Below, piece after piece: positions 25,207 through 34,005 of a DNA stretch of 64,000 bases (its first letter is position 1; each line of letters starts with the position of its first letter). The translations under genes were made by a program, and so were the position numbers. The notes beneath the pieces were generated by a model, which saw only the letters and a program-made list of their open reading frames with translations, was not told the DNA's origin and did no database searches. The stretch is from Oscillospiraceae bacterium (GTDB taxonomy: Bacteria; Bacillota; Clostridia; Oscillospirales; Oscillospiraceae), in assembly GCA_017501355.1 (NCBI GenBank), contig JAFVXA010000039.1, forward strand, positions 62,001 to 126,000. Reading direction: 5' to 3'.

Positions 25207-26610
25207 ATGGAGCAGAAGGAAAACAAAGGTCTTTCTATTGGCGCTAAGTCCTTTATCACGGCGCTGATCGTAATTTTTGCCCTGATGGTGCTGACGTATA
25301 TTCTTACATTTTTGATCCCCGGCGGTTCCTATGCCCGCGTCCCAAACGCAGACGGCAATCTGGTGATCGACACTGCTGCCGGCTATACGCCCGAGCCCGG
25401 AGGCATTCCGTTCTGGAAATGGCTGCTTTCTCCCATCCTGGTGCTGGGCGCACCCGGCAACGCGACGCTGATCGCGGTGATCGCATTCCTGCTGGTCATC
25501 GGCGGCGTGTTCAACAGCCTTGATCAATGCGGCTTGATGCGCTATATGCTGGATAAGACCGCTGCCCGCTTCGGTGGTGTGCGCTATCGGCTGATGACCG
25601 TCATTACGCTGCTGTTCATGGCAATGGGCGCGATGATCGGTTCCTTCGAGGAGTGTGTGCCCATGGTACCCATTGTGGTGGCGCTGGCGGTGAACCTCGG
25701 CTGGGATGCCATGGTTGGCATGGGCATGAGCGTTTTGGCGGTGGGTTGCGGCTTTGCAGCTGGCGTGTGTAATCCATTTACAGTGGGCGTGGCGCAGCAG
25801 CTTGCGGGACTTCCCATGTTCTCCGGCGCGTGGATTCGTGTGCTGTCCTTTGTGCTGATCTATCTGCTGCTGATCACCTTCCTGCGCCGCTACGCGAAGA
25901 AGATCGAGCATCCCCTCGATCATAGTAAGACCGCATCTGAGTTCAACGCAGATTACAAAATGGATAAGGGCTTGACCTGGTTCGTTGCGATCCTTGGCTG
26001 TGGTATCGCAGTGATCATCGCCTCCGGCTTTATCAAGGCACTGCAGGACTACACCATGATCATTGTGGCGGTCATGTTCCTTGCCGCAGGCATTTCTTCT
26101 ACGCTGCTTTCCGGCATGACAGGGAAGGATCTGGCAAAGACCTTCTTTCAGGGGCTTGGCGGGATTTTCCCCGCGGTGATCATGATTCTGATGGCATCCT
26201 CCATCCGCTACACACTGGAAGAGGCGAATGTACTGGATACCATTCTCCATGGCGCGGTTGGCGTGGCGGAGACCTTCCCCAAATGGGCAGTGATCCTGTT
26301 CATCTATCTGCTGGTGCTGGTGATGAACTTCATCATTTCCTCCGGTTCTGCCAAGGCGTTCATGTTGATCCCGCTGATCGTGCCCCTGGCGCAGGTCTTT
26401 GGCATTTCGCCCCAGCTTTGCATCGTGGCATTCGCCTTTGGTGACGGTTTCTCCAATGTGTTCTATCCCACCAATGCGGCGCTGCTGATCGCCCTTGGTC
26501 TTGCGGATGTCAGCTATGGCGACTGGTTCAAGTGGAGCGTGAAGTTCCAACTGCTGAACCTGCTGCTGACCAGCGGTATTTTGCTGTTCGGTCTTGCGGT
26601 TGGGTATTGA
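25207..26610 (+). CDS. YfcC/DcuC-type membrane transporter
   Basis: The 467-residue protein has about 12 membrane segments and family sequence such as LTYILTFLIPGGSYAR at the first helix and a later FGDGFSNVFYPTNAALL segment. YfcC proteins belong to the C4-dicarboxylate/short-chain carrier group and are often paired with M20 peptidases or arginine-pathway genes. It lies 3 bases downstream of the M20 gene and is probably translationally linked. The substrate is unknown; a peptide or N-acyl amino acid for the neighbouring peptidase is the best guess. Confidence 0.88.
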   Translation: MEQKENKGLSIGAKSFITALIVIFALMVLTYILTFLIPGGSYARVPNADGNLVIDTAAGYTPEPGGIPFWKWLLSPILVLGAPGNATLIAVIAFLLVIGGVFNSLDQCGLMRYMLDKTAARFGGVRYRLMTVITLLFMAMGAMIGSFEECVPMVPIVVALAVNLGWDAMVGMGMSVLAVGCGFAAGVCNPFTVGVAQQLAGLPMFSGAWIRVLSFVLIYLLLITFLRRYAKKIEHPLDHSKTASEFNADYKMDKGLTWFVAILGCGIAVIIASGFIKALQDYTMIIVAVMFLAAGISSTLLSGMTGKDLAKTFFQGLGGIFPAVIMILMASSIRYTLEEANVLDTILHGAVGVAETFPKWAVILFIYLLVLVMNFIISSGSAKAFMLIPLIVPLAQVFGISPQLCIVAFAFGDGFSNVFYPTNAALLIALGLADVSYGDWFKWSVKFQLLNLLLTSGILLFGLAVGY

Positions 26611-26621
26611 TACTACCTATT

Positions 26622-26667
26622 ACAGATGCCCCGCTCTGTTTCATTGAGACAGGGCAGGGCATCTGTT
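26622..26667 (+). terminator. Terminator
   Basis: ACAGATGCCCCGCTCTGT pairs imperfectly with its downstream complement ending GGGCATCTGT, followed by TTTTG. Confidence 0.8.
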
Positions 26668-26900
26668 TTGTTCGCGCAAACGGATGGATGGATTGACGGG
26701 CTCACACGGAGTGTCATCTGATTGAATCTGTCAATCCTCTTAATAAATATTCGTTATAGTTTAGAGTTTTGCATAAATTTAATTTTAACGCATAGTGGAA
26801 GTTCGTGAAAAAGTTGACTGGATTTTCCTGCCGAAAGGAGTATAATGCGAAACGCTTAACGGAGTATAGCTCCCCTACATCACGGAAAAGAGGGATTCCC

Positions 26901-28076
26901 TTGGATTACACGTATCTTCTGCTTCTTGCTATCATTCTTTTGTTTACCAAGCTGTTTGGTCTTGTGACGGAAAAGATCCATATGCCGCAGGTAGTGGGCG
27001 CACTGCTGGCGGGTATTATTCTCGGTCCCAGCGGCTTTGGCGTGTTGGAAAGCTCTGATTTTCTGGTAAAAACCGCGGAAATCGGCGTAATTCTGATTAT
27101 GTTCCTTGCAGGTATCGACACGGATCTGGAGGAAATGAAACACACCGGATTGCAGGCATTTATTATTGCCGTCATGGGTGTGGTCGTGCCTATGGTGCTC
27201 TGCGGCGCAGTTTACTTTTTCTTCTTTGAGGATCAGTTTACGGTCTATAATCTCTTGAAGGCATCCTTTGTCGGTTCTGTGTTCTCTGCAACTTCTGTGG
27301 GTATCACGGTGGAGACCCTCAACGAAATGGGGAAGCTGAAAAGCAAGACCGGTACGACACTCCTCAGTGCCGCACTGATCGACGATATTCTTGGCATTGT
27401 GGTGCTGTCTTTCCTCACGGGCTTCAGCTCCGGTGAAGGAAATCCTGTCCTTGTCCTTGTAAAGATCGGCGGCTTCTTCCTGTTCACGATTGTGGTTGGC
27501 GTGGTAATGATGCATTTCTTCCGCTACGTCGCGCAGGAACACTGGCACAGCCGCCGTGTTGCCGTCTGGGCGCTGGCATTCTGCCTCATCATGTCCTACT
27601 GTGCCGAAGAGTTCTTCGGCGTGGCAGACATCACGGGTGCGTTCTTTGCGGGGCTGATCATGTGTAACGTGGCAAAGTCCCGCAAATTCGTGGCGAAAAA
27701 GATGGCGGTGGTTTCCTATATGCTCTTTTCACCTGTCTTTTTTGCCAGTGTCGGTATGAAGACCGACCTGCGGGTGATCAACGGTGAGATCCTCATCTTT
27801 GCGGTGGTGCTGCTGTTGGCAGCCATTCTTTCCAAGATCATCGGCTGCAGTGCGGCAGGGCGCTTGACGGGAATGACCACTCACGAATCGCTTGTCACGG
27901 GTATCGGCATGGTTGCCCGCGGCGAAGTGGCACTGATGGTGGCGCAGAAGGGTATCAACGCGGGTATGATCAATCCTGCAATTCTGCCCGCTGTGGTGCT
28001 GAGCGTGATCTGCTGCGCACTGCTCACCCCTGTACTGCTGGAGCTGTCAATTTCCAAAGGTCCCGATCTGGCATAA
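26901..28076 (+). CDS. Cation:proton antiporter (CPA2/KefB type)
   Basis: The protein of about 391 residues has roughly 12 membrane spans with the CPA2 signature: HMPQVVGALLAGIILGPSG, an aspartate-containing FLAGIDTDLEEMK helix, AALIDDILGIVVLS with paired acidic residues, and a late GMVARGEVALMVA segment. No TrkA/RCK domain is attached. It should exchange Na+ or K+ for protons. TTG 26901 (GAGGG 6 bases upstream) is chosen because the upstream in-frame stretch is not hydrophobic and does not match the family. A perfect terminator follows. Confidence 0.88.
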   Translation: MDYTYLLLLAIILLFTKLFGLVTEKIHMPQVVGALLAGIILGPSGFGVLESSDFLVKTAEIGVILIMFLAGIDTDLEEMKHTGLQAFIIAVMGVVVPMVLCGAVYFFFFEDQFTVYNLLKASFVGSVFSATSVGITVETLNEMGKLKSKTGTTLLSAALIDDILGIVVLSFLTGFSSGEGNPVLVLVKIGGFFLFTIVVGVVMMHFFRYVAQEHWHSRRVAVWALAFCLIMSYCAEEFFGVADITGAFFAGLIMCNVAKSRKFVAKKMAVVSYMLFSPVFFASVGMKTDLRVINGEILIFAVVLLLAAILSKIIGCSAAGRLTGMTTHESLVTGIGMVARGEVALMVAQKGINAGMINPAILPAVVLSVICCALLTPVLLELSISKGPDLA

Positions 28077-28086
28077 ATACATAGAA

Positions 28087-28121
28087 TTAGTCCCTGTGCC
28101 GCAGGCACAGGGACTAATTTT
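28087..28121. terminator. Bidirectional terminator
   Basis: Perfect 14-bp stem TTAGTCCCTGTGCC / GGCACAGGGACTAA with a three-base loop between convergent genes. Confidence 0.92.
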
Positions 28122-28653
28122 ATATCAGAAGGAGGGCGAGCTGCTGCGCGAAGATTCTGTGCCCCTCCTCGGTGAAATGAACTCCATCAAATGCAAGGGG
28201 AACATGCCAGACAGCAGCATCTGTAAAGGGAATATTCCTTTCAGCTGCAAGACGCTGATATCCTGCAGAAAGACGGGTGGACGCTTCGATCAGTTCCTCG
28301 GAATCCACCCAGGCACCCCGCTGCAAGGGGGGCGGTGCGATGAGAAGGATATTGGTATGCGGCAGTTTGATTTGGTCGAGGAAATGTGCCATGCGGGCGA
28401 TCACCGTATCGGCATCTGCCCCCTGCAGAACATCATTTGTTCCCAACATGATAATGAGCTTCTCGGCTTCTTCGGGAAGCGCAATGCCGGTGCGGGGGAT
28501 CTCACGCCCGTTCATTCCCAAATTGATGGTCGGTTGATCGAGCTGTTTCGCCAACAGATCCACCCAGCGGTTTTCTGCGTCATAGCGCCCACCGAAATAG
28601 CCTCTTGGATCATATCCGTAGGTATTGGAGTCCCCAAAGCATACGATACGCAT
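28120..28653 (-). CDS. SGNH/GDSL-type hydrolase
   Basis: The 177-residue protein contains the block I FGDSNTYG with the catalytic serine, block III GTND and block V DGVHFTEEGH with the Asp-His pair. This is the small single-domain lipase/acylhydrolase type. It has no signal peptide, so it probably acts on soluble acyl or acetyl esters in the cytoplasm. It is 10 bases downstream of the SDR gene on the same strand and ends inside the shared terminator. Confidence 0.9.
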   Translation of the reverse strand: MRIVCFGDSNTYGYDPRGYFGGRYDAENRWVDLLAKQLDQPTINLGMNGREIPRTGIALPEEAEKLIIMLGTNDVLQGADADTVIARMAHFLDQIKLPHTNILLIAPPPLQRGAWVDSEELIEASTRLSAGYQRLAAERNIPFTDAAVWHVPLAFDGVHFTEEGHRIFAQQLALLLI

Positions 28654-28663
28654 ACGAAGCTCC

Positions 28664-29368
28664 TTACTGTTGATAGGTCCAACCGCAGTCGGCGTGATAG
28701 ATCATCTGCTTTGTCATACCACCGTCGATGCAGATATTCTCACCTGTGATGAAGCCCGCCTGCTCCGAGCAGAGAAAGAGCACCATGTTTGCGATATCCA
28801 AGGGCGTGCCCACCCGCCCTGCAGGGTGCTGGGCGGCATCTGCGCCATCGTAGAGGGTACCCGCAGTATCGATCCAGCCGGGGGAGATGGAATTGACCCG
28901 CACCTTACCCGAAAGGGAGACGGCAAGAGCGTGGGTCAGCGCCGAAATACCGCCCTTGGCAGCGGTATAGCTCTCGCTCTGCGCCTGACTCATGCGGTCA
29001 CGGGATGAGGAAATGTTAACAATACTCGCACCGGGCGCGAAATGGGGCAGAAACAGCTGCGTCAGGCGATAGGGCGCAGAAACCCCCACCCGCAGCGCAT
29101 AGTTAAATTCCTCCCATGTGCAGCTGTCAATGCCTTTAAAAAGGGGAGGGGCGTTGTTGATGAGGCAGTCCACATGACCGTATTGCGCTATTACCTTGGC
29201 GGCAAAGCGCTCCAAGGTCTCCTCTTCGCCGATGTCACCTACAAAGAAGGGATTCTCCGCAATATCGATCACGCAGACTTTTGCGCCGGCTTTTGTAAAT
29301 TCCTCGCAGATCACCTTGCCGATGCCGCCTGCACCGCCGGTGATCACCACCACTTTGTTTTGAAACAT
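28664..29368 (-). CDS. SDR family oxidoreductase
   Basis: The 234-residue short-chain dehydrogenase has the Rossmann glycine motif TGGAGGIG (about 10-17), NNAPP in place of the usual NNAG, and the catalytic Ser-Tyr-Lys set in NISSSRD...SYTAAKGG. The PGWIDT and GENICIDGG segments are normal for NAD(P)-dependent 3-oxoacyl or sugar dehydrogenases. The ATG at 29368 follows GAGGAGG; the open frame further upstream is not family-like. It probably forms an operon with the SGNH hydrolase. The substrate is unknown. Confidence 0.9.
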   Translation of the reverse strand: MFQNKVVVITGGAGGIGKVICEEFTKAGAKVCVIDIAENPFFVGDIGEEETLERFAAKVIAQYGHVDCLINNAPPLFKGIDSCTWEEFNYALRVGVSAPYRLTQLFLPHFAPGASIVNISSSRDRMSQAQSESYTAAKGGISALTHALAVSLSGKVRVNSISPGWIDTAGTLYDGADAAQHPAGRVGTPLDIANMVLFLCSEQAGFITGENICIDGGMTKQMIYHADCGWTYQQ

Positions 29369-29450
29369 ACTGCGTCCTCCTCGTCTGAACCATTTGAACA
29401 CAGTGTAGCATACTTTTCCCAAAAAGTAGAGCGGTCCGAAACGCATTTTC

Positions 29451-30359
29451 TCAGGAAAGCTTCCTGCCCCGCAGCCCTTCGAGCAGATAGCGGGTGGCAG
29501 TATAAAGCATGACAAGGATGACAATATAGAGCAAAAGGGTGAGATCCATGCTCCTGACAAGGAAATAGGCAACCAAAACACCGAGGATACCGAAAATCGC
29601 AAGCATGACCGTGGCTTTCGGGTCATACTTTCCCTCGCGGATAAATACCACAGAGGAGAAGGGCATTTGAATGGCGGTAGAGCCCATCATAATGGGAAAG
29701 ATCGCCCCCACATCCATGCCAAGCGCCAGCAGCATCCCCATACAGGGGGCATAAAGCCCGAAGCCTAAATTCATCAGCACACCCAGTAGAAAGTTTATGG
29801 CGATCGCCACAAACAGGCGAATGCCGCTCAGACCAAGCAGGGCTTCATTGACACCTGCGTAGGGTCCGATGGAAAACTGCCGCATGATCACCACAACAGC
29901 GGTTGCGTAAAGACAGAAGGCGAGGGCGATCCGCACCGTGTTTACAGGCCAGCGGGAGACCCAACCTGCTCCCAGCACGCCGCCAAGGCAGGCGGCAGCA
30001 AGGAGACTTACCAATGTCAGCGGCTCAACCTCAACAAAGCCAAGGAACAGCAGCGCCTCTGTGATCACAGGCAGAGTGTGACCCACATTCAGCGTTCCAG
30101 GGACAAGATCATCCCGATCATTGCCGTGTTCGTCCTTAGGAAGACCGCCGAACACCTTCCACGCAAACATGGTGGGGGCAAAGCAGCCGATGCCCAGCGT
30201 GTCAAAGAAGTCGGTCACAAAACCGATCAGCGCATTTTTGACATAGCGGGCAGAGCCTGCCATCTGCGCCATCTTACTTCGCAGGATATCACGGGCACAG
30301 TAAGCGGCGGTAAAAAGAAACTCTGCGGCGAGAATGAGCCGAAGTAGCAGTACAAGCAT
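29451..30359 (-). CDS. TauE/SafE family permease
   Basis: The 302-residue membrane protein has about eight hydrophobic helices with the TauE/SafE inverted-repeat pattern. Each half has a glycine-rich motif, GFVTDFFDTLGIGCFAPTM near the start and FLLGVLMNLGFGLYAPCMG later. Members export sulfite, sulfoacetate or other small organosulfur anions. No sulfonate gene is adjacent, although a cysteine desulfidase is 11 kb away. Single gene, with no terminator obvious at its 3' end. Confidence 0.85.
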   Translation of the reverse strand: MLVLLLRLILAAEFLFTAAYCARDILRSKMAQMAGSARYVKNALIGFVTDFFDTLGIGCFAPTMFAWKVFGGLPKDEHGNDRDDLVPGTLNVGHTLPVITEALLFLGFVEVEPLTLVSLLAAACLGGVLGAGWVSRWPVNTVRIALAFCLYATAVVVIMRQFSIGPYAGVNEALLGLSGIRLFVAIAINFLLGVLMNLGFGLYAPCMGMLLALGMDVGAIFPIMMGSTAIQMPFSSVVFIREGKYDPKATVMLAIFGILGVLVAYFLVRSMDLTLLLYIVILVMLYTATRYLLEGLRGRKLS

Positions 30360-30410
30360 TCTGTTTCCTCACAGTCCATGGTAGTTTTCCTTAGTTTGTG
30401 ACGTGGAGAC

Positions 30411-30441
30411 AAAAATATACGGCGCTGCCAACGCAGCGCCG
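30411..30441 (-). terminator. Terminator of the TrmH-type gene
   Basis: On the minus strand CGGCGCTG / CAGCGCCG form a short stem followed by TATATTTTTG, 18 bases after the stop codon at 30460. Confidence 0.8.
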
Positions 30442-30459
30442 CTGAAAGGTATATTCACT

Positions 30460-31290
30460 TTACGCCTCTTGTGTACCAAGCTGGAAGAATGCAACCGCAC
30501 TGGCAGCAGCCACATTCAGCGAGTCAACGCCATGGGACATGGGGATGCGCACGGTATAGTCGCACTGAGCAATGGTGGTATTCGCGAGACCGTCGCCCTC
30601 TGTACCGAGAATGATGGCGAGCTTTTCCTCTGCCATGAGATCCTTGCTGCGAATACTCACAGAGTCATCGCTCAGTGCCATGGCGGCAGTTTTGAAACCA
30701 AGACGCTGCAGTGTCTTGACGTTGGTCTCGATGCTGTCCTCCTCGCCGCCGAGGAAGGTCCACGGCACCTGAAACACCGTTCCCATGCTTACGCGGATGG
30801 CGCGTCGGTACAGAGGATTGCTGCAAGCGCCTGTCAGCAGCACTGCATCCATGCCGAGAGCCGCTGCAGAGCGGAAAATCGCACCCACATTCGTGGGATT
30901 CATCACGTTTTCCAGTACCGCCACGCGGCGGGCATTCTGCAGCACGGTCTCCACTGTGGGCAGGGGCTTACGGCGCATGGCGCAGAGCATACCGCGGGTA
31001 AGCTGGAAGCCTGTGAGCTTGGTCAGCACAGCAAATTCCGCAGTAAAGACGGGGATATCAGCGCAGCGCGCAAGGATGGGTTTTGCTTCACCTTCGATGT
31101 GCTTCTTTTCCAGCAGGATCGACACAGGTTCGTAGCCCGCATCCAATGCCCGCTCGATCACCTTGGGACTTTCTGCAATGAAGAGACCCTTTTCAGGCTC
31201 AAAGCGGTTCAGCAGCTGCGCCTCGGTCAGTCTTGCGTAGACATCCAGTTCCGGGGCAGAAAAGTCATTGATTTCGATGATATTCGGCAT
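30460..31290 (-). CDS. TrmH/SpoU family RNA methyltransferase
   Basis: The 276-residue protein has an N-terminal substrate-binding domain (about 1-100) and a C-terminal SPOUT domain. The knot motifs are NPTNVGAIFRSAAALGMDAV, LGTEGDGLAN and IPMSHGVDSLNVAAASAVA. SpoU enzymes methylate the 2'-O of ribose in rRNA or tRNA using S-adenosylmethionine. The ATG at 31290 follows AAGGAGG; an upstream extension lacks a start with a ribosome binding site. It is monocistronic between two terminators. Confidence 0.92.
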   Translation of the reverse strand: MPNIIEINDFSAPELDVYARLTEAQLLNRFEPEKGLFIAESPKVIERALDAGYEPVSILLEKKHIEGEAKPILARCADIPVFTAEFAVLTKLTGFQLTRGMLCAMRRKPLPTVETVLQNARRVAVLENVMNPTNVGAIFRSAAALGMDAVLLTGACSNPLYRRAIRVSMGTVFQVPWTFLGGEEDSIETNVKTLQRLGFKTAAMALSDDSVSIRSKDLMAEEKLAIILGTEGDGLANTTIAQCDYTVRIPMSHGVDSLNVAAASAVAFFQLGTQEA

Positions 31291-31317
31291 AGTATGCCTC
31301 CTTACAGACTGAAATCG

Positions 31318-31358
31318 GTAAAAATCCGTCTGCCGGCAGTGCGTGCGGCAGACGGATT
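31318..31358 (-). terminator. Terminator of the DtxR-type regulator gene
   Basis: AATCCGTCTGCC / GGCAGACGGATT form a perfect 12-bp stem, and the minus strand continues with TTTTT, 4 bases after the stop. Confidence 0.88.
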
Positions 31359-31361
31359 GAA

Positions 31362-31742
31362 TCAATCTCGCTTGGGATCAAAGCGCTCCAGATGGGCTTT
31401 CATGGCAGCAAAGGACTCCTCGCTGATAACGTGCTCAATGCGGCAGGCATCTTCCACAGCAATCTTTTCATCCACGCCGAGACAAACCAGCAGGCGGGAG
31501 AGTACGGTATGGCGGCAGTACATACTCTCTGCCACCGCGCGACCACTTTCCGTCAAGGTGAGGTAACCGTCTGCGTCCACCGAAACATAGCCATCTTTTT
31601 TCAGAATGCTCATAGCGCGGCTGACGCTGGGCTTGGAATAGCCCAGATGCTCGCCTACATCAATGGCGCGAACATATTTGCTTTCTTTGGAAAGGACATA
31701 AATGGTTTCCAGATACATCTGACCGGATTCATGCAGACTCAT
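31362..31742 (-). CDS. DtxR/MntR-type metal-dependent repressor
   Basis: The 126-residue protein has an N-terminal winged helix (GQMYLETIYVLSKE..., recognition helix in GYSKPSVSRAMSILKKDG) and a dimerisation domain with metal ligands in the CRIEHVISEESF region. It lacks the C-terminal SH3-like domain, like MntR. Such repressors sense Fe2+ or Mn2+ and control metal uptake. The ATG at 31742 follows GGAGGTAG. No metal transporter lies adjacent, so its targets are elsewhere. Confidence 0.88.
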   Translation of the reverse strand: MSLHESGQMYLETIYVLSKESKYVRAIDVGEHLGYSKPSVSRAMSILKKDGYVSVDADGYLTLTESGRAVAESMYCRHTVLSRLLVCLGVDEKIAVEDACRIEHVISEESFAAMKAHLERFDPKRD

Positions 31743-31773
31743 GGACGCTACCTCCTTTGCAAATATTTCGTAT

Positions 31774-31802
31774 ATGTTACCATAGATCTTGGGGTAATTC
31801 AA
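31774..31802 (-). promoter_or_regulatory. Promoter of the DtxR-type gene
   Basis: Minus strand: TTGAAT (31802-31797), 17 bases, TAACAT (31779-31774). Confidence 0.55.
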
Positions 31803-31904
31803 GGGGGATAGACGGTTTCGTACTTTTGTTGAAGTTGAACTGTATGGTGATATGTGTTATTATTTGAAAATGAAATTGATTTCACAAACGAAAGGAGATC
31901 CGAG

Positions 31905-32852
31905 ATGGAATGGAATAAACCGATTGGCGATCTGCTTCCCGGCGATGAGGTGGAAAGCTTTTACCTGCTGAAAACCGCAGCTGCCCGCACCACTGCCGCA
32001 GGAAAGCCCTTCCTCAGTATGACCCTCGCCGACCGGAGCGGCATGATCGAGGCGGTTGTCTGGGATTATGCGGGTCCTGTGGGCGCTGCAGACGAAGGCA
32101 ATGCGATCAAGATCCGCGGTCGCGTGTCCGAATATCGGGGCGCACTGCAGATGGTGGTGGAGCGCATCCGCCTTGCAGCGGCAGAGGATCAGATCGACAC
32201 GTCTGCGCTTGTTCCCACCGCGCCCATCGACAGCGCAGCCGCATGGGACTATGTTGTAAATCTGATTTCCTCTCTGGAGGATGGGGATTACGCGGCTGTT
32301 GCGCAGGAAATGCTCCGCCGCCACAAGGACGATTTTCTCCGCATTCCTGCCGCAAAGAGCGTACACCACAGTTTTGTGGGTGGCTTGCTGATGCATACCG
32401 CCAATATGCTGCAGGTGGCGGATTTTCTCGCAGAGCAGTATGCCGACACGCTGGATCGCAGTCTGCTGATCGCGGGCACGCTGCTGCATGACTTTGCAAA
32501 GATGCAGGAATTTACGTTCTCTCCCTTGGGTCTTGTGACGGATTATTCCACCAAGGGGCAGCTCCTTGGTCATCTCGTCATGGGGGCGCAGGAAGTGGCA
32601 GAGATCGCGAAGGAGCTTGGCATTTCTGAGGAGAAGTCGGTTCTGCTGCAGCACATGCTTCTGTCTCATCACGGCGAACCGGAGTTCGGTGCTGCCGTCC
32701 GTCCCCAGTGTGCGGAAAGTGAACTGCTGTCTCTCATTGACATGATCGACAGCCGCATGGAGATCTATCGCACCGCTTTGCAGGATGTGCCCGTGGGGGC
32801 ATTCAGCAGCCGTGTTTTTGCACTGGAGAAGAAGATCTATCACCATTTTTAA
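31905..32852 (+). CDS. YhaM-type 3'-5' exonuclease (OB plus HD domain)
   Basis: The 315-residue protein starts with an OB-fold nucleic-acid-binding domain (about 15-95: SMTLADRSGMIEAVVWD, IRGRVSEYRGALQM). An HD phosphohydrolase domain follows with HHSFVGGLLMHT, LLHDFAK and a late LSHHGEPEFGA segment providing metal ligands. This is the architecture of B. subtilis YhaM, a manganese-dependent 3'-5' nuclease of RNA and ssDNA. ATG 31905 follows AAAGGAGA; the start 17 codons upstream has no support. Length matches the family. Confidence 0.9.
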   Translation: MEWNKPIGDLLPGDEVESFYLLKTAAARTTAAGKPFLSMTLADRSGMIEAVVWDYAGPVGAADEGNAIKIRGRVSEYRGALQMVVERIRLAAAEDQIDTSALVPTAPIDSAAAWDYVVNLISSLEDGDYAAVAQEMLRRHKDDFLRIPAAKSVHHSFVGGLLMHTANMLQVADFLAEQYADTLDRSLLIAGTLLHDFAKMQEFTFSPLGLVTDYSTKGQLLGHLVMGAQEVAEIAKELGISEEKSVLLQHMLLSHHGEPEFGAAVRPQCAESELLSLIDMIDSRMEIYRTALQDVPVGAFSSRVFALEKKIYHHF

Positions 32853-32885
32853 GCGAAAAAATCGACAAAAGCGCAGCAGGAACGA

Positions 32886-32915
32886 TTGTACTGCCGCTGC
32901 TGCAGGTGCTATACT
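32886..32915 (+). promoter_or_regulatory. Promoter of the aldo/keto reductase gene
   Basis: TTGTAC (32886-32891), 18 bases, TATACT (32910-32915), about 30 bases before the start codon. Confidence 0.55.
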
Positions 32916-32946
32916 GAGACTATAGATTATTTTGGGAGGAAATACC

Positions 32947-33954
32947 ATGGAATATATCACCCTTGGACGTACCGGATTGAGAATTTCCCGCCTCGGCTTC
33001 GGCGGTATTCCCATCCAGCGCATTGACGGGGAAAAGGCAAAGGAACTGCTGGAGGCAGTCCGCGGTGCGGGTATCAACTTTATCGACACCGCCCGTGGCT
33101 ACACCGTGAGTGAGGAGCTGATCGGCGCTGCCATCGAGGGGCACCGTGATGAGTTTGTGCTGGCAACGAAGTCCATGGCGCGGGACAAGGCATCCATGGC
33201 GAAGGATATCGAGATCAGCTTGAAGAATCTCCGCACTGATCACATTGATCTGTATCAGATCCATAACTGCCCGCCCAATCAGCTGGAGCAGGTTTGCAGC
33301 GAAGAGGGCGCTCTTGCTGCACTGCTGGAAGCAAAGGCTGCGGGCAAGATCGGGCATATCGGCATTACCGCCCACTCTGCAGAAACCTTTAAAAAGGCGC
33401 TGGAGCTGGACTGGGTGGAAACCATTATGTTCCCTTACAGCATTGTGGAGACGCAGGGTGAGGAGCTGATGGCAAAGGCGAAGGAGAAGAACATCGGTTT
33501 TATCGACATGAAGCCCATGGCAGGCGGTGCCATCGAAGACCCCGGTCTTGCCATTCGCTACATCTGTGCCAATGCCAATGTCAGCGTGGTCATCCCCGGT
33601 ATGTACAGCGTGGAAGAGGTGGCGCAGAATGCTGCCGCCGCAGAGAACACTGCACCCTTTACCGTGGAGGAGATTGCAGCCATTGAAAAGATCCGCAGCG
33701 AACTTGGTACCACCTTCTGCCGCCGCTGCGGCTACTGCGCTCCCTGCAGCGTGGGAATCAATATCCCCAATATGTTCGTGTTCCACGGCTATCTCAGCCG
33801 TTACGGTCTGCAGGATTGGGCAAAGGATCGCTATGCCGCCATGCCTGCCAAGGCAGGCAACTGCGTGGAGTGCGGTATTTGCGAAACCCGCTGCCCTTAT
33901 CAGCTGCCTATTCGCAGCATGCTGAAGAAGGTTGCAGAGGATTTTGGCGCTTAA
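32947..33954 (+). CDS. Aldo/keto reductase with C-terminal 4Fe-4S domain
   Basis: The 335-residue protein has the AKR barrel opening with LGRTGLRISRLGFGG. The catalytic Asp-Tyr region is in FIDTARGYTVSEE, the barrel Lys in LATKSMARD, and an NCPP-type loop follows. A C-terminal ferredoxin-like extension carries cluster cysteines CRRCGYCAPCSVGINIP and CVECGICETRCP. This iron-sulfur AKR subfamily is common in anaerobes, and electrons may come from ferredoxin. ATG 32947 follows GGGAGGAAA. It is monocistronic with its own promoter and terminator. Confidence 0.9.
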   Translation: MEYITLGRTGLRISRLGFGGIPIQRIDGEKAKELLEAVRGAGINFIDTARGYTVSEELIGAAIEGHRDEFVLATKSMARDKASMAKDIEISLKNLRTDHIDLYQIHNCPPNQLEQVCSEEGALAALLEAKAAGKIGHIGITAHSAETFKKALELDWVETIMFPYSIVETQGEELMAKAKEKNIGFIDMKPMAGGAIEDPGLAIRYICANANVSVVIPGMYSVEEVAQNAAAAENTAPFTVEEIAAIEKIRSELGTTFCRRCGYCAPCSVGINIPNMFVFHGYLSRYGLQDWAKDRYAAMPAKAGNCVECGICETRCPYQLPIRSMLKKVAEDFGA

Positions 33955-33967
33955 CTGAAAACGAATG

Positions 33968-34005
33968 CAACAGGCGTAGTCAGGGAGACTACGCCTGTTG
34001 TTTTT
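33968..34005. terminator. Terminator between convergent genes
   Basis: Perfect 14-bp stem CAACAGGCGTAGTC / GACTACGCCTGTTG followed by TTTTT on the plus strand. Confidence 0.92.

Noticed and set aside
20972-26550. Two very long minus-strand frames (932 and 904 codons, 20972-23770 and 23836-26550)
   Set aside because: They are exact antisense shadows of the hydrogenase and M20/YfcC genes, have His/Gln/Arg-rich compositions and match no family.
26814-26846. Promoter TTGACT...TATAAT before the antiporter
   Set aside because: The spacing is 21 bases, too long for a standard sigma-A promoter, although the TATAAT alone may function.
26805-26900. N-terminal extension of the antiporter from 26805
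   Set aside because: The added 32 residues are polar and lie over a likely promoter region (TATAAT at 26841); the TTG at 26901 with GAGGG upstream fits the first membrane helix.
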